Shown here piece after piece: positions 16,960 to 25,149 of a stretch of DNA of 64,000 nt; within the stretch, counting starts at the first letter, position 1, and every line of letters begins with the position of its first letter. The stretch spans positions 23,970 through 87,969 of the forward strand of contig JBLNAZ010000014.1 of the NCBI GenBank assembly GCA_050259615.1. Direction: 5' to 3'. The notes beneath the pieces are model-generated. The model ran no database searches. It worked only from the letters and a program-made list of their open reading frames with translations, and was not told where the DNA came from. Position numbers and translations under genes: made by a program. The stretch comes from JAAXKN01 sp050259615 (GTDB lineage Bacteria > Bacteroidota > Ignavibacteria > Ignavibacteriales > SURF-24).

Positions 16960-19209
16960 TTACTTCAGCAATATGAATTTCTTTGTGCTTCTAAAATTCT
17001 TGCCTCCTGAAGCTGAGCTTGCATCCAGTGTGTAGAAATATACTCCGCTTGGCAGGGCGCCGGCCTTAAAAATTGTTTCATATTTTCCTGCCTTAACTGC
17101 TTCATTAATCAGCGTTATTATCTCTTCGCCCAGCAGGTTATAAATAATGAGTTTAACTCTGCTGTCTACCGGCACTGAATACCTTATAGTGGTAACCGGA
17201 TTAAAAGGGTTGGGATAATTCTGTTCAAGCATGAACCGGGCAGGGGATTGAACCGCTAACTGATCTTTGTCTTTGGCCAGGGCTGAAACCGGGAGTTTCC
17301 AGACTCCTCTGCCATATGTTCCGGCATAGATATAATCATCGGTCGAAGCAAATGAATTAATTCCTATATTCTCCGGCAGTCCCGTATGAATCTCTTTCCA
17401 GGTATTGCCATAGTCATTTGAACGGAATATGGTACTTTTCATATTGAACTGGGATATTTCTGTTATATCCACGGAGGCAAATAGAATGCTGTCCTGAACT
17501 CCAAGTGCGGTAACATAGATATCAGTCCCCATTGTATCCATCACGAATCCTCCCGTTTTTTTCCAGCTTAAGCCCGCATCGGTTGAAATGTACATCCCAC
17601 CTTCGCCGCCTGCAAACATATGGCTGCCGGCTGAGGCAAAATCCGCAATATCTTTGCCCTTCAGCAAGCCGGTGGTTTCTTTCCAGCTTGAGCCGTTATC
17701 AGTGGAAATAAATACGGTGTTAATTTTTTGATAGTTTGTACCGGCAAGCACATTATTACCTGCTGCGGCCAGCGAATAGATATAACTGTAGCGGGTTTTG
17801 ATTGAATCCATGAGTTTCGGCAGGCCATTACTGACTTCCTTCCAGTTTTTACCATTATCAGTTGTCAGGTATACCCCCTTGTTGTATGTAGCGGCAAAGA
17901 TCCTGCTGCCGCTCCCTGCAAACGTGGTAACATCAATTACAGAATCGTGACCCACTGAAAATCCGCTGTTTGACTGCAGCCAGCTTTGTCCGTTGTCGGT
18001 TGAAATGAATACACCCAGCCCTTCCGAAGCCGCAAAGATAAGGCTGTCCTTAAGAAATAATTTATTTATAAAAGGATAACCGAACCCTGTAGATATTAAG
18101 CCCCTGTTAACCTCCTGCCAGTTGTCTCCTTTATCTGTTGAGCGGAATATTCCATTACTTCCGGCAAAGATGGTATTGCCCCTGGCCGCAAGTGAGGCGA
18201 TATATGTACTTATTATTCCTGTATTTGCCTTACGCCACGTTTTCCCGTTGTTGTTGGAAAGATACATGCCCTCGAATGTTCCGGCCAGTATATTCTTGCC
18301 CATGACTGCAAGGTTTGTAATTTCAAGAAAGACTATCTGGCTGTCGACTATTGCGGGTTCCCAGTTATTTCCCTTGTCGGTGGAGCGGAAAATCCCGCTG
18401 AATGTTCCGGCAATAATGCTGCTGTCGGCTTCAGCCAGGCTGGTGACGAAATCACCAGGAGGCATTCCATTGCCTGAGGGCTTCCAGAGCTCCCCGTTAT
18501 TGGCTGATGCAAATAGCCCCCGGTCGGTTCCGGCAAAAATAGTATCTCCAACTGCAATCAGTGAGAATACCTGAATAGTATCAGGTAGTCCTGAAGATAA
18601 TTTTGTCCAGCTGGTATCCTTATAGCGGTACATCCCTTCTCCATAGTAATAGCCGCTTATTGCAAAGATATAGCTGTCCTTAATGAGGAAATCGGAAATG
18701 ACAAAGCCAACTGTAAAAATATCCTTAGGCAGACCGCTGCTTATATCTTTCCATGTTGAACCTTTGTCTGTGGATTTGTATGCACTGTTGTACGAGCCCG
18801 CAATGATCATATTGTCTGTAGCCTTAATTGCGGTGATGTCATAAAATCCGCTTTCATTAATTTTGATCCCTTTGGAAATATCAATCCAGGTTAGACCTTT
18901 ATCTGTAGAATGGAATATTCCTTTTGCGCCTCCAATAAAAATATCAGTACTGTTTGAAGCTATTGAAAAAGCACTTGAATCTGGCTGTTGGGAACTTATG
19001 TCTTTCCATATTAATCCCTGATCCGTCGTTATGTACAGTGCTGCACCTGAATTGGAATATATATCCGGATAGGTAACCATAACTGCATTCTGACCTGAAG
19101 AACTCATGAGTCCGATTATACCCCCGGATGGTCCGTTTGTCTGTACCCACTGGGGATACAGCTGCGCTGAGAGAACGAGAATAAAAGCAATAAGAAATAT
19201 TTTCTTCAT
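16960..19209 (-). CDS. T9SS-exported Asp-box (sortilin/BNR-like) repeat protein
   Basis: The 749-residue product has a signal peptide (ending LYPQ, about 20) and at least ten Asp-box blades of the form STDKGLTW, STDNGQSW, TTDNGKNW, SNDYGNTW, each preceded by a FAG/IAG strand. These are the turns of BNR/sortilin-type propellers, found in sialidases and photosystem assembly factors. No sialidase catalytic residues (Arg triad, FRIP) are seen, so it is likely a binding protein. The last 95 residues (from about 655) are a T9SS sorting domain (QNYPNPFNPVTT ... LPSGVYFYTL ... KKFILLK). Start ATG 19209 has AGGAGG 8 bases upstream. It follows the small cargo-less sorting-domain gene by 14 bases, so the two are one operon. 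Confidence 0.9.
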   Translation of the reverse strand: MKKIFLIAFILVLSAQLYPQWVQTNGPSGGIIGLMSSSGQNAVMVTYPDIYSNSGAALYITTDQGLIWKDISSQQPDSSAFSIASNSTDIFIGGAKGIFHSTDKGLTWIDISKGIKINESGFYDITAIKATDNMIIAGSYNSAYKSTDKGSTWKDISSGLPKDIFTVGFVISDFLIKDSYIFAISGYYYGEGMYRYKDTSWTKLSSGLPDTIQVFSLIAVGDTIFAGTDRGLFASANNGELWKPSGNGMPPGDFVTSLAEADSSIIAGTFSGIFRSTDKGNNWEPAIVDSQIVFLEITNLAVMGKNILAGTFEGMYLSNNNGKTWRKANTGIISTYIASLAARGNTIFAGSNGIFRSTDKGDNWQEVNRGLISTGFGYPFINKLFLKDSLIFAASEGLGVFISTDNGQSWLQSNSGFSVGHDSVIDVTTFAGSGSRIFAATYNKGVYLTTDNGKNWKEVSNGLPKLMDSIKTRYSYIYSLAAAGNNVLAGTNYQKINTVFISTDNGSSWKETTGLLKGKDIADFASAGSHMFAGGEGGMYISTDAGLSWKKTGGFVMDTMGTDIYVTALGVQDSILFASVDITEISQFNMKSTIFRSNDYGNTWKEIHTGLPENIGINSFASTDDYIYAGTYGRGVWKLPVSALAKDKDQLAVQSPARFMLEQNYPNPFNPVTTIRYSVPVDSRVKLIIYNLLGEEIITLINEAVKAGKYETIFKAGALPSGVYFYTLDASSASGGKNFRSTKKFILLK

Positions 19210-19223
19210 AATACATCCTCCTT

Positions 19224-19538
19224 TTAATGAAGTAATATCATTATTTTTGTTTGAATATAACTGCCTGCCGTAATCCGGTAGAAGTACACGCCCGATGGAA
19301 CCTCATCCTGCATAAAGGTAACTTCATAAGCCCCGGATTTAAGTATTTCATTGACCAGCACTTTGATTTCTTCACCAAGCGCGTTATAGACAGACAGTTT
19401 GACTTTGCTTTCTGCGGAAATAGAATATTTAATTGCAGTAGATGGATTGAATGGGTTTGGATAGTTCTGTTGGCAGGGGGCAGTTCCGCATAACAGAAAA
19501 AGACAAAAAAGTATTTTCAGACAGCATGAAATATTCAC
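19224..19538 (-). CDS. Signal peptide fused directly to a T9SS sorting domain, no cargo
   Basis: A 104-residue product: signal peptide (about 1-23, MNISCCLKILFCLFLL...), then at once the full T9SS type A sorting domain (24-104) with QNYPNPFNPST, VYNALGEEIKVLVNE, VPSGVYFYRITAG and KIMILLH. There is no passenger domain between them. The GTG start has a near-perfect Shine-Dalgarno sequence (AAGGAGG, 5 bases upstream), which argues that it is translated. It ends 14 bases before the Asp-box T9SS protein. It may be a deletion remnant of a larger cargo, or a small secreted product in its own right. Its final residue is His instead of the usual Lys. Confidence 0.75.
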   Translation of the reverse strand: MNISCCLKILFCLFLLCGTAPCQQNYPNPFNPSTAIKYSISAESKVKLSVYNALGEEIKVLVNEILKSGAYEVTFMQDEVPSGVYFYRITAGSYIQTKIMILLH

Positions 19539-20052
19539 GCGCCCTCCTTATTTATAGCGACAAATAAACGTTTATGGGCTCTGGCTAAATTGTCGCCTGA
19601 AAGTGAATACATGAAAATTGGGCTGCTTTCTTTAAGGTTGTAACATTTGGAAATTGGTAACTGGAAACGGGTAAGCCGGGCCGGGGCAGCTGGAAGGGAG
19701 TTTGTACCGTGGAATTTTAATTGGATTATTGGCAACGGAATATATTTAGCGGCCGAAGCCGGTAAACGCGGTAAAGTTTCTGCATTCGCACCCTGAAATT
19801 TCAGATTTCTCATACCGTATCCTCCATTGGGCAGAAAATACCTTGGCCGGAAATCTAAAGAAGCACCTGCTTCTTAATTCTTTAAGAAAATTATATTATT
19901 TTCCTCCTGAAATCAAAAGGGGATAATTCCGCTCCTCAGATCTGCTCAAATTTATACCCCCTAAAATCTGAGGCAAAAATCACAAAATTAAATTATGAAG
20001 GAAAATTTATCTTCTGCATTTGAATTTTGGGAAAATAGCGGGTAAATTATCA
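19539..20052. other. Intergenic stretch without a supported gene
   Basis: A 92-codon open frame on the minus strand (19813-19535) overlaps the start of the sorting-domain gene, but it has no ribosome site and a composition unlike its neighbours, so I do not call it. The TATAAT at 20053-20058 is a possible -10 for the acidic protein gene to the right. Nothing else is recognisable. Confidence 0.5.
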
Positions 20053-20094
20053 TATAATTTTATTAAAAGTTTGCCATTAATATCAGGTTGTGTT

Positions 20095-20625
20095 ATGAAA
20101 ATCTACTTTTTATTTACATACATAGACGAAGAGTATATCTGCGATAATATTTATGCCGAAGAGGAAGGCAAGGTTATTAACTATTCAGTTGAAGAGGACT
20201 ATATAGTAAAGGCTGAGGACCCCGCCGTTAAAAGCCTCGCAAAGCTGGAGGAAATGTACCAGCCTCAACAAAAGACGAAGAAGTCCGGCAAGTCAACCGC
20301 AAAACAGGAGAATCCCCCAAAACTGATCATTAAAGAATTTGCCGAAGTCAGGGATGCCCTCTTCTTCCTTGAAGACACAATTGAGGATTTCAATGAGGAT
20401 ATTCCTGCCCGCAGAAAACTTCTGCCAATTGTAAACCCGTATGATCTCGATTTTGAGGACGATAACGACGACTATTCTGTCTTCGGCGAATCCGAAGTGG
20501 ATCTGGAAAAAGAAGGCTTTTTTAAAGATGACGCCATGGATGATTTTGGCCCTGACGAAGACGAGGACGATGATGGCTTCGGTCCGGATTTCGATGACGA
20601 CGAAGAAGAAGACGATAAATACTGA
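20095..20625 (+). CDS. Small acidic protein of unknown function
   Basis: From the ATG at 20095 the product is 176 residues. An upstream in-frame start at 20020 would add an implausible leader and would cross the likely -10 TATAAT at 20053-20058. Residues 1-50 look like a small alpha/beta domain (KIYFLFTYIDEEYICDNIYAEEEGKVINY). A Lys/Ser/Gln-rich linker follows (QQKTKKSGKSTAKQ), and the C-terminal third is made up largely of Asp and Glu in long runs. No signal peptide is present, so it is cytoplasmic. Such tails bind basic partners such as ribosomes, RNA polymerase or chaperones, but no family is recognised and the neighbours give no hint. Confidence 0.7.
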   Translation: MKIYFLFTYIDEEYICDNIYAEEEGKVINYSVEEDYIVKAEDPAVKSLAKLEEMYQPQQKTKKSGKSTAKQENPPKLIIKEFAEVRDALFFLEDTIEDFNEDIPARRKLLPIVNPYDLDFEDDNDDYSVFGESEVDLEKEGFFKDDAMDDFGPDEDEDDDGFGPDFDDDEEEDDKY

Positions 20626-20771
20626 AAACCATAGGTTTGCTGAAAATTATAAATGTGCTGAATATCCTGCCTACGACCTTTAATAAATTAAGGCCAGGGA
20701 CGGGGATACAGTTTTTTGAACCGTTGCGGGCGGAATAACGCTCTGAAACAATTTACATAAGCTTATCTTAA

Positions 20772-21707
20772 ATGAAATCCAAATTCCTGAAAAAATATCC
20801 CATTATTGATTATTTCTTTATCCTGATCGGAAGCGCAATAATGGCCCTGGGTATAGGGGTCTTCCTTGTGGATGCGCAGGTAGTGCCGGGCGGCGTAAGC
20901 GGCCTTTCAATGGCTATTCATTACCTTTCAAATTATAAAATTCCCGTCGGCCTCATGATGTGGCTTCTGAACGTGCCTCTCTATGCCTGGGGACTTAAGG
21001 TGCTGGGTAAAAGATTCGGAATAAGAACTTTCTATGGCTTTACGCTTAACTCTTTCTTTATAGACTTTTTCAGGGGCGATGTGCCTGGTCTTAGATTTAT
21101 CAGGCTGCAGGATACTCAGACTGTTCGCGACCTGTTCCAGAATGATTTCCTCTTTCTGGTGCTTATTGGCGCGGTCTTGCTGGGTATCGGCCTCGGCATT
21201 ATATTCAAGTTCAAGGGAACTACTGCCGGAAGCGACATTGTGGCTGCAATTATGCAGAAACGCTACGGCTGGAAACCCGGGCAGGCGATAATGTTTATTG
21301 ACTTCTTCGTCATTGCCGTGGCAGGCTTTATTATCGAAATTAAACATCTTTCACCCATCAGGCCCGCTATGTCCCTTACTCTTTATGCATTCTTCCTCCT
21401 GTTTGTTTCGAGTAAGCTGGTGGACTTTATCGTTGACGGCTTCGACTATGCCCGAATGGCTTTCATTATTTCGGATAAATCGGATGAAATTGCCAAGGTC
21501 ATTATGAATGACTTCAGCCGCGGCGCTACGGGACTCAAGGCCCACGGACTTTATAAAAATTTGGACCGCGACATTATTTTCACCGTGGTTACTTTTAAGG
21601 AAATTCCTGAACTTACGGAGGCTATTCAGGAAATAGACCCCGATGCCTTTGTCATTATAGGCAACGTGCATGAGGTACTTGGCGAAGGATTTAGAAGGAG
21701 GATTTAA
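20772..21707 (+). CDS. YitT family membrane protein
   Basis: The 311-residue product has five to six membrane helices in the first 220 residues (FILIGSAIMALGIGVFLV, PVGLMMWLLNVPLYAWGL, FLFLVLIGAVLLGIGLGIIF, IMFIDFFVIAVAGFII, LTLYAFFLLFVSSKLVDF). These carry the YitT motifs VVPGGVSGLSM near the N-terminus and KGTTAGSDIVA after the fourth helix. The C-terminal part (about 225-311) is a DUF2179 domain (TFKEIPELTEAIQEIDPDAFVII). This is the full standard architecture and length. The transported substrate of the family is not known. The start has little Shine-Dalgarno sequence. Confidence 0.92.
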   Translation: MKSKFLKKYPIIDYFFILIGSAIMALGIGVFLVDAQVVPGGVSGLSMAIHYLSNYKIPVGLMMWLLNVPLYAWGLKVLGKRFGIRTFYGFTLNSFFIDFFRGDVPGLRFIRLQDTQTVRDLFQNDFLFLVLIGAVLLGIGLGIIFKFKGTTAGSDIVAAIMQKRYGWKPGQAIMFIDFFVIAVAGFIIEIKHLSPIRPAMSLTLYAFFLLFVSSKLVDFIVDGFDYARMAFIISDKSDEIAKVIMNDFSRGATGLKAHGLYKNLDRDIIFTVVTFKEIPELTEAIQEIDPDAFVIIGNVHEVLGEGFRRRI

Positions 21708-21851
21708 GGGTTTTCAGGGCAGAAACTTCGGTGAAAATTCCCGTGAAATGTGCCCTTAAGCACTTGCCTTTATCCTTTGAAGTTTATAACTTACAAATGT
21801 TATTGGTCCTGGAGTTTGGTAAAAAATTAATGTGAATTTCGTTCTTAAGTC

Positions 21852-21880
21852 TTGACATTATTTTTTAATCCTTATATATT
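21852..21880 (+). promoter_or_regulatory. Classical sigma-70 promoter, probably giving a leaderless mRNA
   Basis: TTGACA (21852-21857), a 17-base spacer, then TATATT (21875-21880). The ATG of the next gene begins at 21887, 7 bases after the -10 box, where transcription should start. The mRNA would then have no or almost no leader, and no Shine-Dalgarno sequence is present. Confidence 0.75.
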
Positions 21881-21886
21881 TCCGTC

Positions 21887-22294
21887 ATGAAAATCAAACT
21901 AACCATACTTTTCGTCCTCTTCGCGGCTTTTTGTGCCGGAACACTTCTGGCAGGCGCTTATGTCTTTGATTTTAAGGCATTAATAGACGGCGATAACATT
22001 AAGGTTGAATGGAGAACTACAGAGGAAAGCAACCTTCAGTATTTTGCTATTGAAAGAAAGCCTGGCAACAGTTCGGATTTTCATGAGATAACAAGAGTTG
22101 CCCCGAGAGGCAGTAACTCATATTATTCATTTACAGACCAGTCTGCTTACAAACCAACTGACAGTTTTTATACTTATCGGCTTGCAATTTATGAACAAAG
22201 CGGAAAAGTCAACTATATTGAAGCACCAGGCGTCTCGCACTCAGTCTCAGGCGTTAAACGCACCTGGGGCAGCATCAAAGCAATGTTCAGATGA
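21887..22294 (+). CDS. Small secreted Fn3-like protein with conserved-looking basic tail
   Basis: The 135-residue product has a signal peptide (about 1-22, ending LLAG) and one small beta-sandwich (about 25-118) of the Fn3-like kind: DGDNIKVEWRTTEESN, YFAIERK, YSFTDQS, FYTYRLAIYE. The last 16 residues (VSGVKRTWGSIKAMFR) form a distinct basic, amphipathic tail with a Trp. This is not a T9SS YPNPFNP domain. The gene is transcribed from a strong promoter placed right at its ATG. It may be periplasmic or surface attached. Function unknown. Confidence 0.75.
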   Translation: MKIKLTILFVLFAAFCAGTLLAGAYVFDFKALIDGDNIKVEWRTTEESNLQYFAIERKPGNSSDFHEITRVAPRGSNSYYSFTDQSAYKPTDSFYTYRLAIYEQSGKVNYIEAPGVSHSVSGVKRTWGSIKAMFR

Positions 22295-22349
22295 AACATA
22301 TTCTTTGCCCTGTTCTCTCTTAAACCGCCCATTTTTCAGATTCCTTAAA

Positions 22350-23588
22350 ATGACCGAGTTTCTTTCTTTTATTCTGCTTTCACTGCTCTTAGTACAGTGC
22401 TCGGCACCATCAAGATTTAATAAAACCGCATTCAGCAGAAAAGATGAATCCTCTTTAGTCCGCGTCCTTTTGGATGATGACCTTCAGAAGAAAACCGTGT
22501 CTTTTGATGCTCCCGTAGTCCTTAGAAACGGCCAGGAGAAAATCTTAAATATTAATGCCGGCGAAAAGTTCTCGCTGTCGGCCGATGAGAAGGGAATTTC
22601 TCTGAAAATGGGAAAGAAAAAGTATTCCATCGACCTGTGCGATATCGAGCCGGAGCCCGGTGAAGAGTTTTTAACTTATAAAGGTAAATCCTATAAAGGT
22701 AATTTTTCTGTTCTCAATTCACAGGGGAAACTCCTGCTGGTAAATTCGCTCGGACTTGAAGACTACCTGAAAGGGGTTCTTTATTCGGAAATGGGTGTTG
22801 CCTCTGCTAAGGAAGATGATCTGGAGGCGCTCAAGGCCTTTGCCGTCTGTGCCAGAAACTATACCGTCTTGAAACTTGAACAGCCGGGAAGCCGCCAGTT
22901 TGACCTTTATTCCGATACCCGCGACCAGGTTTACGATGGCTCTCATCCTTCAAAAACACTCATTAACCGTGCAGTTGATGAAACCCGGAACCTTATTCTG
23001 AAGTATAACGGACAGCCTGCTGCGGTTTTCTATTTTTCTTCATGCGGAGGCAGGACTGAAAATGCTGATTATGTTTTCAGACAGAAGGGTATACCTTACC
23101 TTAAAGGGGTTGAGGAGGGGGATGATCCTTTCTGCCGGATTGCTCCTGGATATGAGTGGCAGGAAAGCTATTCGCAGCAGGAGATCCTTAACTGCCTTAC
23201 AGGCGCGGGTTACATTAAAAAAGGGGAATACGCGGTTAAAAATATAGAAATAAAAAGCAGGTTCGAATCAGGACGTGTAAATGAGCTGGTAATTTCTCTG
23301 GAAGACAGCGATAGGGCAGCTCTGGATGTTGTTATAATAGGCAATAAAATACGCTATGCAATCCGATCCAAAGCGTCAAAAAGCCTCCTTAAAAGCACCA
23401 TGTTCGACATTAAACCGGTTTTTGAAGACGGCAGCCTTGTAAAAGTTACTTTTCAGGGCCGCGGTAATGGCCACGGCGTGGGCCTCTGCCAGTGGGGTGC
23501 AATCGGGCAGTCGAGAAAAGGCAGAAAATTTGAGGACATATTGAACTTTTATTTCCCGGGAACAGAATTAGGTGAGATGGAACAATGA
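22350..23588 (+). CDS. SpoIID/LytB-domain lipoprotein
   Basis: From the ATG at 22350 the product is 412 residues with a lipoprotein signal (FILLSLLLVQC, lipid Cys17). A longer in-frame ORF starts at 22098, inside the previous gene, and is rejected. The SpoIID domain covers about 140-410: GLEDYLKGVLYSEMG, ALKAFAVCARNYT, DTRDQVYDG, SSCGGRTENADYVF and GRGNGHGVGLCQWGA. SpoIID proteins are murein hydrolases that cut denuded glycan strands, and LytB relatives enhance amidases. In this Gram-negative context it would act on peptidoglycan in the periplasm, anchored by lipid. It overlaps maf by 4 bases, so it heads a SpoIID-maf-UPF0104-icd run. Confidence 0.88.
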   Translation: MTEFLSFILLSLLLVQCSAPSRFNKTAFSRKDESSLVRVLLDDDLQKKTVSFDAPVVLRNGQEKILNINAGEKFSLSADEKGISLKMGKKKYSIDLCDIEPEPGEEFLTYKGKSYKGNFSVLNSQGKLLLVNSLGLEDYLKGVLYSEMGVASAKEDDLEALKAFAVCARNYTVLKLEQPGSRQFDLYSDTRDQVYDGSHPSKTLINRAVDETRNLILKYNGQPAAVFYFSSCGGRTENADYVFRQKGIPYLKGVEEGDDPFCRIAPGYEWQESYSQQEILNCLTGAGYIKKGEYAVKNIEIKSRFESGRVNELVISLEDSDRAALDVVIIGNKIRYAIRSKASKSLLKSTMFDIKPVFEDGSLVKVTFQGRGNGHGVGLCQWGAIGQSRKGRKFEDILNFYFPGTELGEMEQ

Positions 23589-24163
23589 TTAAGACCAATT
23601 TGCCGGTTTACCTGGCTTCAAAATCTCCAAGAAGAAAACATCTTCTGGAACTGCTGAACCTTAAGTTTGAAACCTTCAGCGTGGATCTGAATGAGGAAAT
23701 TCTGGACGGGGAACACCCGGTTAAAACAGTGAAAAGACTTTCCGGACAGAAGCTTGAAGCAGCACGGAAAAGGGTTTCTGAGGGAATAATCATTACTGCA
23801 GACACAATCGTGGTGCTTGAGGAGCAGATTATTGGTAAACCCAAAGATGAGGCCGATGCCGAAAGAATACTGAAATTCCTAAGCGGCAAGACTCACGCCG
23901 TTTATACCGGCTTTGCAGTATGTAATACTGAAAAAAATATTACGCTCATTGAATATGAAAAAACACTTGTTACTTTCCGCCGCCTGGAAAAAGAGGAGAT
24001 ACTGGACTATATAAAGTCGGGCAGCCCAATGGATAAGGCCGGAGCCTACGGAATACAGGATGATTTTGGTGCCGTTTTTGTCCGCAGAATAGACGGCTGC
24101 TATTATAACGTTGTCGGCCTGCCTTTAACCAGGCTCTACGATACATTAAAAAGAGTTATTTAA
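23585..24163 (+). CDS. maf: Maf-type nucleotide pyrophosphatase
   Basis: The 192-residue product starts on the ATGA overlap with the SpoIID gene. It has the Maf family marks: LASKSPRRKHLLELL at the N-terminus (phosphate loop with SxxR), a TADTIV strand with the metal-binding Asp, IIGKPKDEADA and AGAYGIQD near the C-terminus. Maf proteins hydrolyse dTTP, UTP and modified nucleotides to the monophosphate, a house-cleaning role, and are often near division or cell-wall genes, as here beside SpoIID. The GKP and QD residues suit the dTTP/UTP type. Confidence 0.92.
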   Translation: MIKTNLPVYLASKSPRRKHLLELLNLKFETFSVDLNEEILDGEHPVKTVKRLSGQKLEAARKRVSEGIIITADTIVVLEEQIIGKPKDEADAERILKFLSGKTHAVYTGFAVCNTEKNITLIEYEKTLVTFRRLEKEEILDYIKSGSPMDKAGAYGIQDDFGAVFVRRIDGCYYNVVGLPLTRLYDTLKRVI

Positions 24164-24172
24164 GAGGATAAA

Positions 24173-25138
24173 GTGTTAGAAAAAGTTAAAAAGAATATAT
24201 TCCGCTCCCTCGCAGTTGCAGCAATCCTTTACCTGGCCTTTACTGTATATGCCGATTACAGAAATGTTATTTCGGCATTCGCCAGGTTCAACTGGCTCCT
24301 GCTGCCCCTCCTTCTGGCACTTTCTTTTGTGAACTACCTTACAAGATTCTATAAGTGGGATTACTATCTTAAAATTCTGAAAGTTAGGATTTCCAGAACA
24401 GATTCCTTTGCCATTTTCATGTCGGGACTCATAATGAGCGTTACCCCGGGAAAGATGGGGGAGCTTTTGAAGTCATACCTGGTCAAGCAGATCTCAAATG
24501 AGCCGATCAGTAAAACCGCGCCAATTATAATGGTTGAAAGGATTACAGATTTTATTTCACTCGTTCTGCTGGCTTTGTTAGGTGCCTACGTGTTTAATTA
24601 CGGCCGTATAATTGTAATTGGTACAGGTATATTTTTTCTTTTAGTTACTCTTGTAATAAGCCATAAGAGGCTCTCATTTTATCTGATTGACTTAATTGTT
24701 AATATCGGGTTTCTGAAAAAACACGGGAAAAGGATACGCACGGCGTATGAAAGTGTTTATCTTTTACTGCGCCCGCTGCCATTATTCTATATGGTTGTAT
24801 TAAGTTTTTTCTCTTGGTTTCTCGAATGTTTGGGTTATTACATAATTCTTTTTAATTTTGGAATTCATTTTAATATTCTCTGGCCGACATTTGTTTACAC
24901 GTTTTCAACAATTGCCGGTGCAATAACAATGCTGCCGGGGGGACTGGGTGTTACAGACGGCTCACTGACATTTTTATTAATAAGAAATAAAGTGCCCAAA
25001 GACATTGCCGTATCTTCTACCTTTATTATAAGGGCAGTTACGCTTTGGTTCGCGGTCCTGATTGGTGTCATCAGTGTTTCATTTTATCAACATCGATATG
25101 GTAATATATCAGTTGAAACTTCAATAAATAATTCATAG
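24173..25138 (+). CDS. UPF0104 / LPG-synthase-TM family integral membrane protein
   Basis: The 321-residue product has about eight membrane helices: the AAILYLAFTVYADYRNV and LLPLLLALSFVNYLTRFYKW starts, MSVTPGKMGELLKSYLVK, VERITDFISLVLLAL and an FVYTFSTIAGAITMLPGGLGVTDGSL loop. The TPGKxGE and LPGGLGVTDGSLT motifs define the flippase-like UPF0104 family related to the membrane half of MprF and to AglD. Members move or hold lipid-linked substrates; the substrate here is unknown. GTG start with GAGG 6 bases upstream, 9 bases after maf. Confidence 0.88.
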   Translation: MLEKVKKNIFRSLAVAAILYLAFTVYADYRNVISAFARFNWLLLPLLLALSFVNYLTRFYKWDYYLKILKVRISRTDSFAIFMSGLIMSVTPGKMGELLKSYLVKQISNEPISKTAPIIMVERITDFISLVLLALLGAYVFNYGRIIVIGTGIFFLLVTLVISHKRLSFYLIDLIVNIGFLKKHGKRIRTAYESVYLLLRPLPLFYMVVLSFFSWFLECLGYYIILFNFGIHFNILWPTFVYTFSTIAGAITMLPGGLGVTDGSLTFLLIRNKVPKDIAVSSTFIIRAVTLWFAVLIGVISVSFYQHRYGNISVETSINNS

Positions 25139-25149
25139 GAGAATTCGCC

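Noticed and set aside
19535..19813. 92-codon open frame on the minus strand overlapping the sorting-domain gene
   Set aside because: No ribosome site and no known motif. The overlap with the next start is only a GTGA coincidence. The composition looks like intergenic sequence.
22098..22349. Upstream extension of the SpoIID gene
   Set aside because: It lies in another frame of the Fn3-like gene and would bury the lipoprotein signal at 22350 in the middle of the protein.
23221..23290. GGTTCGAAT-like T-loop inside the SpoIID gene
   Set aside because: It is within a conserved coding region and no acceptor or anticodon stem can be folded around it.
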